Under the pieces are notes generated by a model. It was not told the DNA's origin and searched no databases. It saw only the letters and a list, made by a program, of their open reading frames with translations. A program made the translations under genes and the position numbers. Positions 8,385-17,964 of a stretch of DNA of 64,000 nt are shown piece by piece. Within the stretch, counting starts at the first letter, position 1. Each line of letters starts with the position of its first letter. Source of the DNA: Actinoalloteichus caeruleus DSM 43889 (lineage in GTDB: Bacteria > Actinomycetota > Actinomycetes > Mycobacteriales > Pseudonocardiaceae); NCBI RefSeq assembly GCF_000429185.2, contig NZ_AUBJ02000001.1:3162001-3226000 (forward strand). The letters are read 5' to 3'.

Positions 8385-9158
8385 TCACACCTCGTGGCGC
8401 GCGCCCGGCTCCGCCAGTTCGGTGGGCCCGCCGAAGGCCAGCGAGGCCTCGGCGGCGACCTCCGAGGCGTCCTCCCAGGGGGCGACGTGGGTGACCAGCA
8501 GCCGACGCGCCCCCGCCCGCCTCGCGAGTTCCCCGGCCTGCCGGCCCGACAGGTGCAGGCCGGGCGGGGCGCCCTGGCGGTGCGGCCAGGTCGCCTCGGC
8601 GAGCAGCAGGTCGGCGTGTTCCGCGAGACGTCGGACGGTCGGACCACCGCCCGTGTCCCCCGTGTAGGCGAGGACCCGGTCGCCGTGCCGGACGCGGAAC
8701 CCGAACGCCGGGCAGGAGTGGGGAACGGGGAACGCGCTGACCTCCAGGTCACCGATCACGGCCGGGGTCGCGGTGAGGTCCTCCAGGTCGTGGAAGTCGA
8801 GGACGTCGGTCAGGTCCGTGGTCGCGGCCGACCCGGGTTCGGCGGCGTAGAGGCCGGCGAGCCGCCGCGCGGCGCCGCGCGGCGCGTGGACGGGCAGGCG
8901 CCGCGCGGGCCGGGGACGGCGCGGCTGGTGGCGGAGGGCGACGACCAACGCGGCCAGGTCGGCGCAGTGGTCGACGTGCAGGTGGGAGAGCAGGACCGCG
9001 TCCAGCTCGAACGGGTCGACGTGGCCGGTCAGCGGGCCGAGGGTGCCGTTGCCCAGGTCGAGGGCGATCCGGGTCCGCCCGGTCGTCACCAGGTAGCCGG
9101 AGGCGGGCGAGGTGGGTGAGGGCACGCTGCCGGCGCAGCCGAGGACCGTCAACAACAT
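8385..9158 (-). CDS. MBL-fold phosphodiesterase, Rv1339-like
   Basis: 257 residues with the metallo-beta-lactamase signature SHLHVDHCADL (HxHxDH) after LLSHLH, a metal histidine in PHSCPAFGF, the aspartate in AYTGDTGGG, and a final histidine in LLVTHVAPWED. It resembles the mycobacterial protein beside murI and rph, Rv1339, reported as an atypical class II cAMP phosphodiesterase. The function is inferred from that and from the conserved neighbourhood. The ATG at 9158 follows GAGGG. It is co-directional with murI and rhomboid but separated by about 100 bases. Confidence 0.82.
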   Translation of the reverse strand: MLLTVLGCAGSVPSPTSPASGYLVTTGRTRIALDLGNGTLGPLTGHVDPFELDAVLLSHLHVDHCADLAALVVALRHQPRRPRPARRLPVHAPRGAARRLAGLYAAEPGSAATTDLTDVLDFHDLEDLTATPAVIGDLEVSAFPVPHSCPAFGFRVRHGDRVLAYTGDTGGGPTVRRLAEHADLLLAEATWPHRQGAPPGLHLSGRQAGELARRAGARRLLVTHVAPWEDASEVAAEASLAFGGPTELAEPGARHEV

Positions 9159-9259
9159 GCCCTCAGCCTGCCGGAACCGGGCGGCCCGAGCCGCACGACC
9201 CGGACCCGCGTCCGACGCGGGCTGCCGTCGTGGGGGACGGGGTCCTGCCGAGCGGCGGT

Positions 9260-10117
9260 TCAGCCGGCGGCGGCCGGCACGGCCGTGCCGGTGCCAGCGA
9301 AGTGGGGGCCGAGGAACCGGCGGGCCAGCCGCGCGAAGGGTTCCGCCGGGCCGGTGGCCGAGTAGGACCGCACGGCGGAGTCCACCAGCTCCGAGGGGCG
9401 GAGGAGGTCCCGTTCGGTGAGCACCCGGACGACGTCCTTCGCCGTCTCCTCCGCGCTGGACACCAGGGTGACGTCCGGTCCCATCGCGATCTGGATGACG
9501 CCGGTCAGCAGCGGGTAGTGGGTGCAGCCGAGCACCACGGTGTCGACGTCGGCGGCCTGGAGGGGTTCCAGGTAGCCCTGCGCCAGACCGAGGACCTGCC
9601 GGCCGGAGGTGACGCCCCGCTCCACGAAGTCGACGAACCGGGGGCAGGCCGCGCTGGTCACGGTGACCCTCGGGTTCGCGGCGAAGGCGTCCGGGTAGGC
9701 CCGGGACCGCACGGTCGCCTCGGTGCCGATGACGCCGACCCGGCCGGACCTGGTGGCGGAGACGGCGCGGCGGACGGCGGGGACGACCACCTCCACCACC
9801 GGGACCGGGTAGCGTTCCCTCGCGTCGCGCAGGCAGGCCGCCGAGGCGCTGTTGCAGGCGATCACCAGCAACTTCACCCCCTGGTCTACCAGGGTGTCTG
9901 CGACGGAGAGCGCGTGCTCCCTGATCTCCTCGATGCGCAGCGGACCGTAGGGGCCGTTGGCGGTGTCACCGACGTAGCGGACGTGCTCGGCGGGCAGCTG
10001 GTCGGTGATGGCCCTGGCGACGGTGAGCCCACCCACCCCGGAGTCGAAGACGCCGATGGGCGCGTGCGGGTCGGTGATCTCCCGCCACCCCCGGTCGCCG
10101 GGTGGTCGGGGCGTCAC
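9260..10117 (-). CDS. murI: glutamate racemase
   Basis: 285 residues. It makes D-glutamate for peptidoglycan from L-glutamate (known). Seen are [17 protein letters not shown] with the first catalytic-site Asp/Ser, [10 protein letters not shown] with catalytic Cys 1, and [14 protein letters not shown] with catalytic Cys 2. The GTG at 10117 overlaps the stop of the rhomboid gene (GTGA), giving translational coupling. About 20 residues precede the usual start of homology. Confidence 0.95.
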   Translation of the reverse strand: MTPRPPGDRGWREITDPHAPIGVFDSGVGGLTVARAITDQLPAEHVRYVGDTANGPYGPLRIEEIREHALSVADTLVDQGVKLLVIACNSASAACLRDARERYPVPVVEVVVPAVRRAVSATRSGRVGVIGTEATVRSRAYPDAFAANPRVTVTSAACPRFVDFVERGVTSGRQVLGLAQGYLEPLQAADVDTVVLGCTHYPLLTGVIQIAMGPDVTLVSSAEETAKDVVRVLTERDLLRPSELVDSAVRSYSATGPAEPFARLARRFLGPHFAGTGTAVPAAAG

Positions 10118-10764
10118 GGGGACCCGCCGTGGACCCTCGGGCGCGCCGTCCCGGCGCCGGCGCCGCGGCTGTTCGCCCTGGCGACGAACCAGGCGGCCAC
10201 CAGCCCGCCGATCGCGCCGAAGAGGTGGCCCTGCCAGGAGATCCCCGGCGTGGTGGGCAACACGCCCCACAGCATCCCGCCCCAGACGAAGAAGAGCACC
10301 AGGGACACCAGGACCTGGCCGAGCGCCCGGTTCAGGATCCCCCGGACCAGCAGGAACGCCAACCAGCCGAAGATGAGGCCGGACGCGCCGACGTGGGCGG
10401 TCCCCACGCCGCCCGTGACCCAGGTGCCGAGCCCGCCCACCAGCCAGATCACGCCGGTGACGGCCGCGAACTGCCCGAACCCGCCGGACATCGCCAGGAA
10501 CGCCAACACCAGCACCGGCACCGTGTTGCCGAGGAGGTGCGGCCAGCTGCCGTGCAGCAGTGGCGCCCACAGCACCCCGTCGAGGCCGGCGAGCGACAGC
10601 GGGAGGATGCCGTGCCGCACCAGCCCACCCCCGGTGAGGCTGTTGACGAGCTGCACCACGTAGAGGAGCGCGACGAACGCGCCGACCACGACGGCGGCCT
10701 GTCGGGGATTGGGGGGCAGCACGCGTTTCGCGGGCGGGCGGGGAGAGCTCACCACAGGATCCAC
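10114..10764 (-). CDS. rhomboid-family intramembrane serine protease
   Basis: 216 residues with about six transmembrane helices. The catalytic serine is in GASGLIFGW and the catalytic histidine in [22 protein letters not shown] carries the upstream His/Asn of the active site. Rhomboids cleave transmembrane substrates within the membrane; the substrate here is unknown. A GTG at 10764 was chosen because TACCCT lies 6 nt before it; GTG codons at 10755 and 10752 are alternatives. Coupling to murI by a GTGA overlap matches the Rv1337-murI order in mycobacteria. Confidence 0.88.
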   Translation of the reverse strand: MDPVVSSPRPPAKRVLPPNPRQAAVVVGAFVALLYVVQLVNSLTGGGLVRHGILPLSLAGLDGVLWAPLLHGSWPHLLGNTVPVLVLAFLAMSGGFGQFAAVTGVIWLVGGLGTWVTGGVGTAHVGASGLIFGWLAFLLVRGILNRALGQVLVSLVLFFVWGGMLWGVLPTTPGISWQGHLFGAIGGLVAAWFVARANSRGAGAGTARPRVHGGSP

Positions 10765-10770
10765 ACCTCG

Positions 10771-10776
10771 AGGGTA
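10771..10776 (-). promoter_or_regulatory. putative -10 box of rhomboid-murI (leaderless)
   Basis: TACCCT on the minus strand, 6 nt before the GTG at 10764. Confidence 0.4.
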
Positions 10777-11000
10777 CGCACCGGACCGACTTCGCCCCTC
10801 CGGGACGACCCGGGTGCCACCCTGGTTTCCTGGCCGCTCCCCGGTCCGACCGGCGAGGAACGACCCCGTGCGGCGTCGACCTCCGCCCGGACCGCCGCTC
10901 CGGTGGAAAACCCCTGAGCAGGGCGCCTGGGCCACCGGGTTGGCGGCAGGTCGACGGCGGACCGTTCACCGCTCGCGACCCTTCCGTCATGATCAGCCGA

Positions 11001-11006
11001 TAGGCT
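11001..11006 (+). promoter_or_regulatory. putative -10 box upstream of the SMP-30 gene
   Basis: TAGGCT about 50 nt before the start codon, implying a short leader that contains the GGAGG ribosome binding site. Confidence 0.35.
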
Positions 11007-11056
11007 CAGCCGGGTTGACAGGGCTGGTTGACCGCGCGGGGGCGGAGGGTCTGGGC

Positions 11057-11929
11057 GTGACGGAAACGACGACGTGCGAGGTGGCGGTGGCCGCCCAGGC
11101 GGTGCTGGGCGCCGCTCCGACCTGGGACGCGAGCGCCGACTCGCTGTTGTGGGTCGACTCCTTCAGCCAGGAGGTCCACCGGTACCAGCCGGCGAGGGAC
11201 CAGGACGACGTCCTGTCCGTGCCGCAGATCGTCAGCGCGGCCCGCCCCCGGTCCCGGGGTGGCATCGTCACGAACCTGCGGGACGGGGTCGCGTTGATCG
11301 ACACCGACAACACCCGCACCTGGCTCGTGTACTGGGCCAGGGACGGGGTGCGTGGCGGCGAGGCGGCGGTGGACCCCTCGGGGCGGCTCTGGGCGACGAC
11401 GACCCGCGCGGACGGCGGCGGCACCGACGGCTGGCTGGTCAGCGTCGAACCGGACGGGGCGGCGCGGGTCGCCCTGCACGGGGTCGGCCTCGGAGCCGGC
11501 CTGGGCTGGAGCCCGGACTGGCGGCTCATGTACTTCGTGGACGCCACCAGCCGTCGCATCGACGTCTTCGACTTCGACGCGTCCACCGGCGCCTTGGGGA
11601 ACCGCCGGGAGTTCCGGGCCTTCGACCGGTCCGAGGGGCTCCCCGGTGGGATCGCGGTGGACGCCGAGGGCTGCGTCTGGGTGACGATGTACGGCGCGGG
11701 CTCGGTGCGGCGCCACACGCCGGACGGGGCGTTCGACCGGGAGTTCCGCCTGCCGGTGAGCCGGCCGACGGCCTGCGCGTTCGGCGGTATCGGGTTCACC
11801 GACCTCTACGTCACCTCCGCCCGGCACGGGATGGGCGACCAGCAGCTGGCCGACGAGCCGGAGGCGGGGTCGTTGCTGGTCCTGCCCGACGTGGGTGCCG
11901 GACAACCGTCGACGGTGTTCCCGGGCTGA
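11057..11929 (+). CDS. SMP-30/gluconolactonase/LRE-family protein
   Basis: 290 residues with the six-bladed propeller family pattern: GAAPTWDASADSLLWVDSF at the start, AAVDPSGRLWATTTR, GLGWSPDWRLMYFVDATSRR, GGIAVDAEGCVWVTMYGAG, ACAFGGIGFTDLYVTSA. Family members are calcium- or zinc-dependent lactonases acting on sugar lactones; the substrate here is not known. The GTG at 11057 has GGAGG 9 nt upstream. It sits between rhomboid and cysM, which are neighbours in mycobacteria, so it looks like an insertion into a conserved locus. Confidence 0.88.
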   Translation: MTETTTCEVAVAAQAVLGAAPTWDASADSLLWVDSFSQEVHRYQPARDQDDVLSVPQIVSAARPRSRGGIVTNLRDGVALIDTDNTRTWLVYWARDGVRGGEAAVDPSGRLWATTTRADGGGTDGWLVSVEPDGAARVALHGVGLGAGLGWSPDWRLMYFVDATSRRIDVFDFDASTGALGNRREFRAFDRSEGLPGGIAVDAEGCVWVTMYGAGSVRRHTPDGAFDREFRLPVSRPTACAFGGIGFTDLYVTSARHGMGDQQLADEPEAGSLLVLPDVGAGQPSTVFPG

Positions 11930-12397
11930 ACCGTCCCGGCCTCCGGTCGACGCCGTCCCGGCGGGGCGGCGGCGGAGGACCGGCGGGCGCGCGAGCCCTC
12001 GTCGACGCGGGTGCCACGCTGAGCGCCGCCCCGGGGGCGTCGCCCCGGCGGGCTGTCGGTCGAACCCCGGCCCAGCGATCGCCCCAATCCGGCGGCCGGT
12101 GAACCAGGGCGGCCCGAGGACACCGTGTGATGGAGGGCGCCGCGGGGAGGACGCGAACGCGTCTCCCCGCTCACCGACCTGCCAAGGGGGCGGCGGAACA
12201 GCTCGGTCACGTCGCCGGGACCCGCCTCCCGGGGAACCGACATGGGTCCGGCTCCAGGGGCCGTCCCGCGAGGACGCCGCCCCCCTCCGGACGGACCCGA
12301 CCGCCACCACGACCCACCCTCCGCGTGCTGCCGGGCGGACCGCCGCCGCCCCGGACCGCCGGTGGGGCCGGTCCACGGCTGAAGGAGCAGCGGGCGG
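11930..12397. other. convergent gene-free region SMP-30/cysM
   Basis: About 470 bases with no supported gene and no dominant terminator hairpin. Confidence 0.35.
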
Positions 12398-13683
<1,286 letters not shown>

Positions 13684-13754
13684 GGTGGTACCTCCTGATC
13701 GGTGCCGTGTTCGGGGAGGGGACGCCGATCCGCACGACGTCCGGCCGGGTCGCC

Positions 13755-14210
13755 TCAGTCGGCGTCGGGCACGTCGTCCGCTCCCGTGTGGGAGAACATG
13801 TACGACTCGACGACGTCGACCTGTTCCTCGGTGACCACCCCGTCGACGATGCGGTAGGAACGCAGTTCGACGTCATGGGCGTCCCGAGTGGACACCAGCA
13901 CGTAGTGCGCGTCCGGTTCGGACGCGAAGGACACGTCCGTCCGCGACGGGTAGGCCTCGGTGGCGGTGTGCGAGTGGTAGATGACGACGGGGACCTCGTC
14001 GGCCTCGTCCATCGCCCGCCAGACCCGCAGCTGTTCCATCGAGTCGAAGCGGTAGAAGGTGGGCGAGCGTTCGGCGTTGACCATCTCCACGAGGCGCTCG
14101 GGACGATCCGAGCCCTCCGGTCCGGCGATGACGCCGCACGCCTCGTCGGGGTGGTCCCGGCGGGCGTGGGCCACCATCGCGTCCACGAGGTCGCGTCGGA
14201 TCACCAGCAC
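13755..14210 (-). CDS. mec: CysO-cysteine peptidase (JAMM/MPN+ metalloprotease)
   Basis: 151 residues. The JAMM motif is complete: the acidic residue in DEACGVIAG, the HSH pair in VIYHSHTATEAYPSRTD, and the following Ser/Asp spacing. The M. tuberculosis homologue releases cysteine from CysO (known). The GTG start at 14210 has TAGGAT 6 nt upstream, overlapping the stop codon of the 14220 gene, so mec may have its own leaderless promoter although it is co-directional with the pair upstream. Confidence 0.95.
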   Translation of the reverse strand: MLVIRRDLVDAMVAHARRDHPDEACGVIAGPEGSDRPERLVEMVNAERSPTFYRFDSMEQLRVWRAMDEADEVPVVIYHSHTATEAYPSRTDVSFASEPDAHYVLVSTRDAHDVELRSYRIVDGVVTEEQVDVVESYMFSHTGADDVPDAD

Positions 14211-14216
14211 AGGTCA

Positions 14217-14222
14217 ATCCTA
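14217..14222 (-). promoter_or_regulatory. putative -10 box of mec-cysO-cysM (leaderless)
   Basis: TAGGAT on the minus strand, 6 nt before the mec GTG. The TAG of this hexamer is also the stop codon of the 14220 gene. Confidence 0.45.
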
Positions 14223-14870
14223 CGGCCGCTGTCGAGGCGATCCCAGATCGTGGGCAGGGGGCCGGCGGTCGTCGACCGGACCTCGCGCGGCCGCTTCGGC
14301 GGCCAGTTTCCGCAGCTCGCCGGCCAGGCTGGGGAACACCGTGGTCACCAGGAGACCCCGCACGAAGGCCAACCAGGTGACCGCGACGGCGTCCGGGCGA
14401 CCCCGGCGGGCGCGGGCCGCGACCCGGAGGTCATCCCGCCGGGCCAGGCGGAGTTGCGCGTGGCCGAGCACGGAGATCCAGTCGGGCACCTCGGCCGGGT
14501 CGATCCGCACCTCGGCGAAACCGCCGGCCGCCAACACCCTGCGGGCGGCGGCCAACACCTCGGCGCGCAGCCCGGCCCGCCGCTCGTCCCCGTACCGGGC
14601 CTCCACCACCGGGTCCGGGTGGACGGCGGGGAACAACCGGCGGTCCAGGTCCTGGTCGTCGCGGTGCTGCCACCATCGGCGCGCGGGAGCGGCCGGCCGG
14701 CTCGGCCCGGCGAGTTCGGCGGCCAGTTCCACCACGAGGTGCCGCAGGACCTCGGCGGTGTCCTCGGACATCGTGAGGACCACCCGGCCGTCGTGCAGGG
14801 CCGCCGCCGCGTGTCCGCCCGCCTCCCGCGAGGGAACCGGTGGGGTCATCGCGGGAGTGCTCACCCTCAT
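14220..14870 (-). CDS. divergent DUF2017-like paralogue
   Basis: 216 residues. By eye it aligns over its length with the canonical DUF2017 protein at 16802-17365. SEDTAEVLRHLVVELAAEL (35-53) matches SRQEAAVLRGLVGQVHEML. LDRRLFPAVH (75-84) matches VLRRLLPDFH. RIDPAEVPDWISVLGHAQLR (122-141) matches the Trp-containing ELADEQADAWLAALNDVRL region. VTWLAFVRGLLV (164-175) matches the C-terminal YHWLTVVQETLV. The function of DUF2017 is unknown; it usually travels with clpS. The ATG start at 14870 overlaps the stop of the ClpS-like gene (ATGA), so the two are translationally coupled. A basic 30-residue tail is extra. Confidence 0.7.
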   Translation of the reverse strand: MRVSTPAMTPPVPSREAGGHAAAALHDGRVVLTMSEDTAEVLRHLVVELAAELAGPSRPAAPARRWWQHRDDQDLDRRLFPAVHPDPVVEARYGDERRAGLRAEVLAAARRVLAAGGFAEVRIDPAEVPDWISVLGHAQLRLARRDDLRVAARARRGRPDAVAVTWLAFVRGLLVTTVFPSLAGELRKLAAEAAARGPVDDRRPPAHDLGSPRQRP

Positions 14871-15115
14871 GCCTCCTGGAGCAGAGTCGGGGACAGCCCG
14901 AGGAACTGGAGGCGGGAGGCGATCGCCTCGGCCTCCTCGACGTCCTCGGCACTGGCGATCTCGGCGGAACCGAGCCCTCGGACGGCGAGGGTGCGGCGCA
15001 GGGCCTCGTCCGCGCTGACGTGCAGGGTCAGCATCAGCGCCGAGGCAACGGTGGCGATGTCGTTCCTGGCATCGTCGCGAAGCAGCACGGACCACCTGGC
15101 CCCTGGTGCGTTCAT
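14867..15115 (-). CDS. divergent ClpS-like adaptor paralogue
   Basis: 82 residues. It aligns without gaps over about 50 residues with the ClpS at 17558-17857: W8SVLLRDDARNDIATV against [16 protein letters not shown], then S-x-D-x-A and the GxAxxxS turn. The N-degron-binding Asn of ClpS (N32 in the neighbour) is Asp14 here, the next Asp is kept (Asp15), and the essential His64 is Arg46. It should keep the ClpS fold but not the usual amino-terminus recognition (inference). The ATG at 15115 has no good ribosome binding site. It is co-directional and coupled with the DUF2017-like gene, repeating the canonical clpS-DUF2017 order. Distant L7/L12-type folds are an alternative reading. Confidence 0.65.
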   Translation of the reverse strand: MNAPGARWSVLLRDDARNDIATVASALMLTLHVSADEALRRTLAVRGLGSAEIASAEDVEEAEAIASRLQFLGLSPTLLQEA

Positions 15116-15722
15116 GATCGGATCATCGGTCGGGTGCCACGGAGTGTTAGCGGCCTCGACGGTGAACTTCCGCCACACGTGGGAGGGAACGGCACCGACT
15201 CCTCCGGACGGCCCAGTGGTTCCGTGCCCGGCGTCAACGCGTGCCTCGCGCCCGTCGCCCCGGCGCCGGTACCCAGGCCCCGGCCGGTCGCGTCGGGCGC
15301 GGGGACCCCGCCCCGCCGAGGACGGGACCGCCTCGGGCGGGGGCGTCCTTGCCGACATCCAGGCCAAGGAGCACCCCGGAACCGCTGTTCGTCCACCTGC
15401 CGTTCACTCGCCGCGGGTGGTCACCGGGCAGGGCGTCGACGGCCGGCACCCCCGTGACGACGAGACCTCCCGAGCCGGTGGCCGTGTCCCCATCAGCGGT
15501 CTCGATGCCACCAGACCCGGTGACACCACCCCCGGATCATGCGCTCGACTGGGGGCGCCAGTCATGCCGGGCCTGGCGACGACGACTCCTTGACCAGGAG
15601 CTCCGACAACGGTGGCGGGGAGGCGGGGCACCGGGTGGGTGCTGGGGAGCCCGGCGAGCGGGGAGACCAGGCGGACCCCGAAGCCGGCGGGAGCGCCCCC
15701 GGACCCCGACCCCGCCCCGGCC
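15116..15722. other. gene-free region between P1 peptidase and the ClpS-like gene
   Basis: About 600 bases without a supported gene. The part next to 15115 must contain the promoter of the ClpS-like/DUF2017-like pair, but no clear elements are visible. Confidence 0.35.
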
Positions 15723-16805
15723 TCAGCCGAGGGCCGAGGGGTAGAGCTCCCGGTAGCTGGGCACCACACCCCCCGGCGCGGCGGCGAGCACCGCGTGCAC
15801 CACGGCCCGGGCCACGACGTCCGCCGCGGCCTGCGCGAGTTCGTCCACCAGGGCGGTGCGGGCCGGTCCGGTGGGCGGCAGCGGCCGGCGTCCGGTCGCC
15901 AGGGTGAAGAGGGTGTCCCCGTCGAACACCGAGTGCGCGGGGCGGACACTCCTGGCGATGCCGTCGTGGGCGACGGCCGCGACCCTGCCGCACTCGGCGC
16001 GGGTCAGGTCGGCGTCCGTGACGACCGCGCCGATCAGGGTGTTGAGGGAGCGGGCCGGTGCGCGCCGGGCCGCGGCGCGGCGGATCTCGTCCGCCGACGG
16101 GGGGACCAGGCCGAACTCGCCGGGGAAGCCGAGGGGCCAGCCGAACGGGAGGCCGGTGGCCGGGTCGACCACCTCACCCGCCGGGTTCGCCACCGTCAAC
16201 GCTCCCACCGTCCACCCCGTGGGGAGCAGGACGCTGGCGGTACCGACGCCGCCCCGCAGCGAGCCGGCGGCCGCGCCGGCACCGGCGCCGACCGACCCGG
16301 TGGCCGGTGGTTCCCCGCTGGCGTCCTCGCAGGCGTGGTGGCCGAACCCGGCGTCGGGGACCCGGCCCCACGCGGTCTCCTCCAGGTCGAAGAGCACGGC
16401 GGCCGGCACGATGGGCACGACGTTGGGCACCGGCCCGTCGACGGCGCCGCCGGTGTTCCCCGGTTCGGGGCCCACCCGGAACCCGTGTCCCCGCGCGCCC
16501 AGCCAGCGCATCACCCCGTCGGCGGCGGCGAGCCCGTAGGCGCTCCCGCCGGCCAGGCAGATCGCGTTGACGCGTTCCACCAGGCGACCCGGGGCCAGCA
16601 GGTCGGTTTCGCGGGTGCCCGGGGCGCCGCCCCGCACGTCCACACCGGCGGTGACGCCCTCCGGGGTCAGCAGCACCGTGCAGCCGGTCGCCCAGCCGGC
16701 GTCGAGGCGGTGGTGGTGGCCGACCAGGACGCCGGGCACGTCGGTGACGGCGTTCCCGGGCCCCGGGGTCGGCGGCGTGACGTCGGCGGTCCCGGCCCCG
16801 GTCAC
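15723..16805 (-). CDS. P1 family (DmpA/NylC-type) N-terminal nucleophile peptidase
   Basis: 360 residues. The N-terminal half has DVPGVLVGHHHRLDAGWATG and CLAGGSAYGLAAADGVMRWL. The likely autoprocessing nucleophile lies in ATGSVGAGAGAAAG, followed by the GGVGTASVLL strand. Members are self-cleaving aminopeptidases, esterases or amidases; the substrate here is unknown. The GTG at 16805 overlaps the DUF2017 stop (GTGA). In mycobacteria the homologue (Rv1333) also follows clpS-DUF2017 and precedes mec. The C-terminus PGGVVPSYRELYPSALG matches the conserved end of the family. Confidence 0.9.
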   Translation of the reverse strand: MTGAGTADVTPPTPGPGNAVTDVPGVLVGHHHRLDAGWATGCTVLLTPEGVTAGVDVRGGAPGTRETDLLAPGRLVERVNAICLAGGSAYGLAAADGVMRWLGARGHGFRVGPEPGNTGGAVDGPVPNVVPIVPAAVLFDLEETAWGRVPDAGFGHHACEDASGEPPATGSVGAGAGAAAGSLRGGVGTASVLLPTGWTVGALTVANPAGEVVDPATGLPFGWPLGFPGEFGLVPPSADEIRRAAARRAPARSLNTLIGAVVTDADLTRAECGRVAAVAHDGIARSVRPAHSVFDGDTLFTLATGRRPLPPTGPARTALVDELAQAAADVVARAVVHAVLAAAPGGVVPSYRELYPSALG

Positions 16806-17365
16806 GAGGTCAACGCCTCCACGAGCGTTTCCTGGACCACGGTGAGCCAGTGGTAGACACCCAGGTGCGGGGCCCGGGGGTCGTCCTGCGCGACCTCCTC
16901 GGGGCCGTCCTCCCTGATGTCCAGGGCGGTGCCCAGGGCGAGCCGCACGTCGTTCAGCGCGGCCAGCCAGGCGTCGGCCTGCTCGTCCGCCAGCTCGATG
17001 CGACCGCCGGACTCCGGGCAGGTGTCCAGCACCACCTGGGCCACCCCGGTCTTGTGCTCCAGCAACTCGGGTTCGTGCACCGACCGCAGGGCCGCCGCCG
17101 AGTCGCTGTCCCGCTCGCTGAGCTCGCCGTCCTCCTCCTCGGCCCGGTGGAAGTCCGGCAGCAGCCGGCGGAGCACCGGGTCGTCGGGGGCGGTCGAGTG
17201 CCCGGTCCGGATCCCGGTGAGCTCGGCCAGCTCGTCCCTGGGACCGTCGTCGGCCCGCCCGGACAGCATCTCGTGGACCTGCCCCACCAGGCCGCGCAGC
17301 ACGGCGGCCTCCTGCCTGGAGAAGTCGGTGACCAGGACCGTTCCCCGTCGGCTCCACCCGTTCAT
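16802..17365 (-). CDS. DUF2017 protein (canonical copy)
   Basis: 187 residues of the actinobacterial DUF2017 family (Rv1332-like). The start MNGWSRRGTV, FSRQEAAVLRGLVGQV, then DELAELTGIRTGHS and VLRRLLPDFH are diagnostic. The middle, DSAAALRSVHEPELLEHK, and the C-terminal ADAWLAALNDVRLALGTAL are helical. The function is not established; constant linkage to clpS suggests a part in proteolysis or its control (inference). It lies 192 nt downstream of clpS and overlaps the P1 peptidase start by 4 bp. The ATG at 17365 was chosen over 17383 because homology begins there. Confidence 0.88.
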   Translation of the reverse strand: MNGWSRRGTVLVTDFSRQEAAVLRGLVGQVHEMLSGRADDGPRDELAELTGIRTGHSTAPDDPVLRRLLPDFHRAEEEDGELSERDSDSAAALRSVHEPELLEHKTGVAQVVLDTCPESGGRIELADEQADAWLAALNDVRLALGTALDIREDGPEEVAQDDPRAPHLGVYHWLTVVQETLVEALTS

Positions 17366-17557
17366 CGCGCTGTTCCGGCGCACCGCCGACGACCGCCGGC
17401 CGCGCCGATCCCCCTTCTCTCCGTGCTCAGTGATCCTGGAAACGCGGTGGTCGCGTGCCGATCCGCGCCGGTCGCCGCGCGCCCGCCGCTGGCGGCCCTG
17501 GCGCGGGACGGTGCGCCTGGACGGGTCCGACCGGCACCGCCGGGACAGGCGGGTGGG

Positions 17558-17857
17558 TCAGGAGTCGCGTTGCATCGTGGCCCACAGGCCCGCGGCGTGC
17601 AGCTTCGCCACGTCGGCCTCCACCTTGTCCTTGCCCCCGGAGGACACCACCGCTCTGCCCTTCTGGTGGACGTCCAGCATGAGCTTCGTGGCGTGGTCCT
17701 TGCTGTACCCGAACAGCTTCTGGAACACGTAGGTCACGTACGACATGAGGTTCACGGGGTCGTTCCAGACCACGGTCATCCACGGCCGGTCCTCGGAGCC
17801 GACCTCGCGACCCAACGGATCGACCTGGGCGCGCTCCAGCTCGACTGGGCTGTTCAT
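17558..17857 (-). CDS. clpS: ATP-dependent Clp protease adaptor ClpS
   Basis: 99 residues. ClpS delivers proteins with destabilising N-terminal residues to ClpC/ClpP (known). The core [20 protein letters not shown] has the amine-binding Asn32-Asp33. [20 protein letters not shown] has the essential His64. The end [12 protein letters not shown] is the actinobacterial form. It starts at the ATG at 17857; GGAGG is only 1 nt away, so the true start or initiation mode is uncertain. Divergent from pncB; transcribed towards DUF2017 and the P1 peptidase. Confidence 0.95.
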   Translation of the reverse strand: MNSPVELERAQVDPLGREVGSEDRPWMTVVWNDPVNLMSYVTYVFQKLFGYSKDHATKLMLDVHQKGRAVVSSGGKDKVEADVAKLHAAGLWATMQRDS

Positions 17858-17950
17858 GCCTCCATGGTGACATGAGCCATTCGTCCGACCTGTCACGCAC
17901 CTCACCTCGCGGTGCGGACGCGAGCAGGGCACGCGGTCAGGTCCCCGACG

Positions 17951-17956
17951 TAGGCT
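17951..17956 (+). promoter_or_regulatory. putative -10 box of pncB (leaderless)
   Basis: TAGGCT, then 8 nt, then the ATG of pncB. No ribosome binding site. Confidence 0.5.
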
Positions 17957-17964
17957 CCTGCCTT

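Noticed and set aside
14867-15367. Longer version of the ClpS-like gene starting at 15367
   Set aside because: The added 84 residues are Arg/Gly/Pro-rich, with no homology; similarity to ClpS begins just after the ATG at 15115.
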